From: Streptomyces coryli
Lineage (GTDB): Bacteria > Actinomycetota > Actinomycetes > Streptomycetales > Streptomycetaceae
DNA: 64,000 nucleotides
Direction: 5' to 3'
Assembly: GCF_011044975.1 (NCBI RefSeq)
Contig: NZ_JAAKZV010000016.1
Coordinates: forward strand, 1 to 64,000
Position numbers and translations under genes: made by a program. Positions 61,181 to 64,000 of the stretch are shown piece after piece (position 1 is the stretch's first letter; every line of letters begins with the position of its first letter). The notes below the pieces were generated by a model. The model was not told where the DNA came from and searched no databases. It was given only the letters and a program-made list of their open reading frames with translations.

Positions 61181-62839
61181 ATGAGACTCCGCGCACTGCT
61201 GGAGACCGACACGCTGGGGCTGCGCCTGCTCGGCGGCGAGGACGAGCTCGACCGTACGGTCCGCGGCGTCATGACCACGGACCTCACGGACCCGAGCCGC
61301 TATCTCTCCGGCGGCGAGCTGGTGCTCACCGGCCTGGCCTGGCGGCACGACCCGGCCGATTCCGAGCCTTTCGTACGGATCCTCAGCGCCGCCGGGGTCG
61401 CCGGGCTCGCGGCGGGCGAGGCGGAGACCGCCGGAATCCCGGAAGACCTGGTCACGGCCTGTGCGAAGCACCGACTGCCGCTGTTCGCCGTGCACGAGAG
61501 TGTGGCCTTCGCCACCATCACCGAGCATGTGGTGCGCCAGGTCTCCAGCGAGCGCGCCGGCGACCTGGCGGCCGTGGTGGACCGGCACCGCCGCCTGGTG
61601 TCGTCGGGCCCCGCGGGCGGCGGGCCCGAGGCGGTCCTCGACCTGCTCGGCTCCGACCTGGACCTGCGCGCCTGGGTGCTGACCCCGGCGGGCCGGGAGA
61701 TCGCCGGTACCGGCGGCGACGGCTCGGGCCTCCCCCCTGAGGTGTGCTCGCAGCTGGCCGGCGAGCACCTGGCGGCGGTGCGGCGCGGCCGCATGGGCCC
61801 GCACCGGGTGGCCGTGGGCGGCCAGACGTACTCCCTCTTCCCGATCCGCAGCGGCGGCCGCGACCTGCGCGAGACGCTGCTCTCCGACTGGCTGCTGGCC
61901 GTCGCCGCGGACGCCGGCGAGTGGCCGGAGGAGCGGCTCGACCTGCTGCGCGGCGTGACCCAGCTGATCGCGGCGGAGCGCGAGCGGCGGGACGCGGCCC
62001 GTACGGTGCGGCGCCGGCTGGCGCAGGAGGTCCTGGAGCTGGTGCAGGCCGGGGCGCCGCCGGCGGAGATCGCGGCGCGGCTGCGGGTCGCCGTGCCGGT
62101 CCTGCTGCCGGGCCTGGGCACGGCCCCGCAGTGGCAGGTGGTGGTCGCCCGCGTCGAGTGGGACGGCGGCGACCTGCCCGGCGGGGCGGTGGCGCAGTCG
62201 CTGCTGGAGGAGATCCTGGTCGACCCGGCCACCCGCGGCCCGGAGCCCTCCGACCGGATCGCGGTGGCGCACACCGGCGACGAGGCGGTCGCCCTGGTCC
62301 CGCTCCCGGCGGTGCCGGGCGACGAGGCGGAGCCGGCCGTCTCCGTGCTGAGCGCGGAGGGGCTGCTGGAGGCGGTGGCCAAGCCGCTGACCCGCGGCCT
62401 GTCCGACGACGGCCACCTCACGATTGGCGTAAGCGCCGCTGTGCATTCCTCCGAGGGCCTCCGCGGCGCCCTGGAGGAGGCCCGGCACGCCCGCCGGGTC
62501 GCCGCCGCCCGCAGCGGCCGGGTGTGCGCTGCAGGACACGAGGAGCTCGCCTCCCACGTGCTGCTGCTCCCCTTCGTCCCCGACGACGTCCGCCGCGCCT
62601 TCACGGCCCGCCTCCTGGACCCCCTCCACGACTACGACCGCCGCCACCGCGCGGAGCTGGTCGAGACCCTGGAGGCCTTCCTCGACTCGGACGGCTCCTG
62701 GACCAGGTGCGCCAGCCGCCTCCACCTGCATGTGAACACGCTCCGCTACCGCATCGGCAGGATCGAGCAACTCACCGGTCGCGACCTGTCCCGGCTGGAG
62801 GACAAGCTGGACTTCTTTCTTGCGTTGCGCATGAGCTAG
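61181..62839 (+). CDS. pucR: PucR-family purine catabolism regulator
   Basis: A 552-residue regulator. N-terminal PucR domain (about 1-125, MRLRALLETDTLGLRLLGGEDELDRTVRGVMTTDL, YLSGGELVLTGL, ...GIPEDLVTACAKHRLPLFAV), a central GGDEF-like/CdaR domain and a C-terminal PucR HTH_30 (LVETLEAFLDSDGSWTRCASRLHLHVNTLRYRIGRIEQLTGRDL). In Bacillus, PucR controls purine degradation genes. It is divergent from the AzgA permease gene and overlaps the stop of the convergent GTPase gene. Confidence 0.93.
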   Translation: MRLRALLETDTLGLRLLGGEDELDRTVRGVMTTDLTDPSRYLSGGELVLTGLAWRHDPADSEPFVRILSAAGVAGLAAGEAETAGIPEDLVTACAKHRLPLFAVHESVAFATITEHVVRQVSSERAGDLAAVVDRHRRLVSSGPAGGGPEAVLDLLGSDLDLRAWVLTPAGREIAGTGGDGSGLPPEVCSQLAGEHLAAVRRGRMGPHRVAVGGQTYSLFPIRSGGRDLRETLLSDWLLAVAADAGEWPEERLDLLRGVTQLIAAERERRDAARTVRRRLAQEVLELVQAGAPPAEIAARLRVAVPVLLPGLGTAPQWQVVVARVEWDGGDLPGGAVAQSLLEEILVDPATRGPEPSDRIAVAHTGDEAVALVPLPAVPGDEAEPAVSVLSAEGLLEAVAKPLTRGLSDDGHLTIGVSAAVHSSEGLRGALEEARHARRVAAARSGRVCAAGHEELASHVLLLPFVPDDVRRAFTARLLDPLHDYDRRHRAELVETLEAFLDSDGSWTRCASRLHLHVNTLRYRIGRIEQLTGRDLSRLEDKLDFFLALRMS

Positions 62840-64000
62840 GCCGGTCTGCCGCGCAGGCACCAGTCCGTCAGCGGCGCGATGCTCGGATGCACGGCACCGG
62901 TCTCGTCCGTCGTCACGGCGCCGGTGAAGAAGTAGCGCACCTCACCGAACTCCAGGTTCATGACCCGCACGAGATTGCCCAGGCCCAGCGCGCGATCGAG
63001 CCACTCGCCGCCGTCGCCGAGATCTTCCGTCCCGAAGAGGTCCGCCTTGCTGATGGCGACCGCGAGCCGCGATTCTTTCAGCGGAGCCCCCATCTGCATC
63101 ATCGAGTCGACGGACCGGTTGAAGACCATGTCCGGCGGCGTGCTAGAGGCAATGGCGTGGGCGATGTCCCCGGCCGCGGCGGCCAGCGGGGTGCGCCAGA
63201 AGTCGTTCACGGCCAGCGGGTCCAGCACGAACACGAAGGTCCTGGCCTCCTGTACGTACCGCAGCGCGTCGGTGTCCTCCCGGTTGGTGAACCGCTCCCC
63301 CGCCGTGTCGAAGAGATGCAGCATCCGCTCGCTCCGGCCCTCCCGCAGCACCACCGAGTAGGCCTTGGGGAGTTCGCGTTGGGTGCCCGTGGGATGCCCT
63401 TGCCTGCGCAGCGTTTCGCGCAGCACGTCGTAGTTGAACTGCGTGGCGTCGTCGGCCGCGCGCAGCGAGCGGCCGCCCCGCTCCGCCGCGTTCTCCAGTA
63501 GCAGCATCATCGCGGCCATCAGCTGCGTCTTGCCCGCCGCCTGGCCGCCGAAGAACGGGATTATCGCCTCAGCCACATGCCCCGTATAGCGGCTCATCGG
63601 CTGCTCGCAGTTCGGGCAGAAGGGCTGCAGCCGGCGCTCGCCGCGCATCAGCAGGATCAGCGTGGGCAGTTCCTCGCCGCAGGCGCACCGGCGCCTCAGG
63701 ACGCCGAACCGGCCGGGGCGGATGTCGGTGTGCCGGCGCAGGCAGATGGCGTTCCGGCACTCGTACCACGGATAGGAAAACCGCTCATAGCAGCCCTGGT
63801 TCGGGCACAACATCCCCCGGTGCAGCTTCTTGGCCAGCAGCGCGACGAAGTCCACCGCGCGCAGCACCCCCGCCGACGCCAGCACCAGGCCGGCCGCGAG
63901 CAGCACGATCAGCCCGTGCAGCGCCAGCAGCAGTGCCAGCGCCGCCGCCCCCGCCGCCGCGCCCGCGATCAGCCCGACCTGCAGGGTGACCCCGGCCGGC
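62836..64000 (-). CDS. TRAFAC-type GTPase with zinc ribbons (5' end beyond the window)
   Basis: The frame is open to the right edge, so the gene is partial. A hydrophobic N-terminal segment (LALLLALHGLIVLLAAGLVLASAGV) is followed by a Cys-rich region with several zinc knuckles (CPNQGCYERF, CRNAICLRRH, CACGEE, CPNCEQP) and then a GTPase-like domain: P-loop GGQAAGKTQL, LFDTAGERF as switch II, and ISKADLF as the specificity motif. Membrane-attached signalling or conflict-system GTPases have this plan. The partner gene is outside the window. Confidence 0.8.
   Translation of the reverse strand, partial: PAGVTLQVGLIAGAAAGAAALALLLALHGLIVLLAAGLVLASAGVLRAVDFVALLAKKLHRGMLCPNQGCYERFSYPWYECRNAICLRRHTDIRPGRFGVLRRRCACGEELPTLILLMRGERRLQPFCPNCEQPMSRYTGHVAEAIIPFFGGQAAGKTQLMAAMMLLLENAAERGGRSLRAADDATQFNYDVLRETLRRQGHPTGTQRELPKAYSVVLREGRSERMLHLFDTAGERFTNREDTDALRYVQEARTFVFVLDPLAVNDFWRTPLAAAAGDIAHAIASSTPPDMVFNRSVDSMMQMGAPLKESRLAVAISKADLFGTEDLGDGGEWLDRALGLGNLVRVMNLEFGEVRYFFTGAVTTDETGAVHPSIAPLTDWCLRGRPA

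Overview
The window is very GC-rich, codons end mostly in G or C, genes are packed with many 1-4 bp overlaps, and the families present (paired NarL-type two-component systems, PucR, MmyB-like XRE, GntR-TetR fusions, an ECF42-type sigma factor with a DGPF partner, a SAV_915-like protein) are typical of Streptomyces or a very close relative. It is a chromosomal segment. I see no rRNA, tRNA, CRISPR array, phage or complete insertion sequence. There is one short MITE-like element.

The first 13 kb form a purine-salvage and ureide catabolism region. It encodes glyoxylate carboligase, two NCS2 purine permeases, an 8-oxoguanine/guanine-type deaminase, the urate degradation operon (OHCU decarboxylase, HIU hydrolase, uricase), an HTH_22 regulator with a small partner, hydroxypyruvate isomerase, tartronate semialdehyde reductase and a catalase. 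Together they import purines, convert urate to allantoin, dispose of the H2O2 made by uricase, and turn glyoxylate into glycerate. Allantoinase and later ureide steps are not in the window and may lie to the left. Shared palindromes link the promoters. One operator type (TCAAC-N5-GTTGA) lies at the uraD promoter and twice before the catalase gene. A second type (CTTyC...GrAAG) precedes gcl, hyi and glxR, with a related site in the uraD promoter.

From 13 to 59 kb the content is mixed accessory and housekeeping: a zinc-ribbon protein with a decayed nuclease-like domain; two histidine kinase/response regulator pairs, the second beside a MacB-like ABC exporter; acetyltransferases; luciferase-like oxidoreductases; metallo-beta-lactamase-fold proteins; an ornithine cyclodeaminase homologue; an MFS transporter with an FrsA-like hydrolase and a divergent TetR; three acyl-CoA ligases; a secreted trypsin-like protease; the ECF sigma factor module; a compact tryptophan 2,3-dioxygenase; an EF-hand protein; an AlkZ-like DNA glycosylase; and a coupled cyclodeaminase-FolD pair.

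The right end (58-63 kb) returns to purines: an XdhC-type maturation factor, an AzgA-like permease and a PucR regulator. A TRAFAC-type GTPase with zinc ribbons runs off the right edge. No xanthine dehydrogenase subunits are present.

The most interesting observations are the composite uraD promoter that shares an operator with catalase, and a FolD homologue lacking the catalytic lysine that is translationally coupled to a cyclodeaminase-family enzyme.
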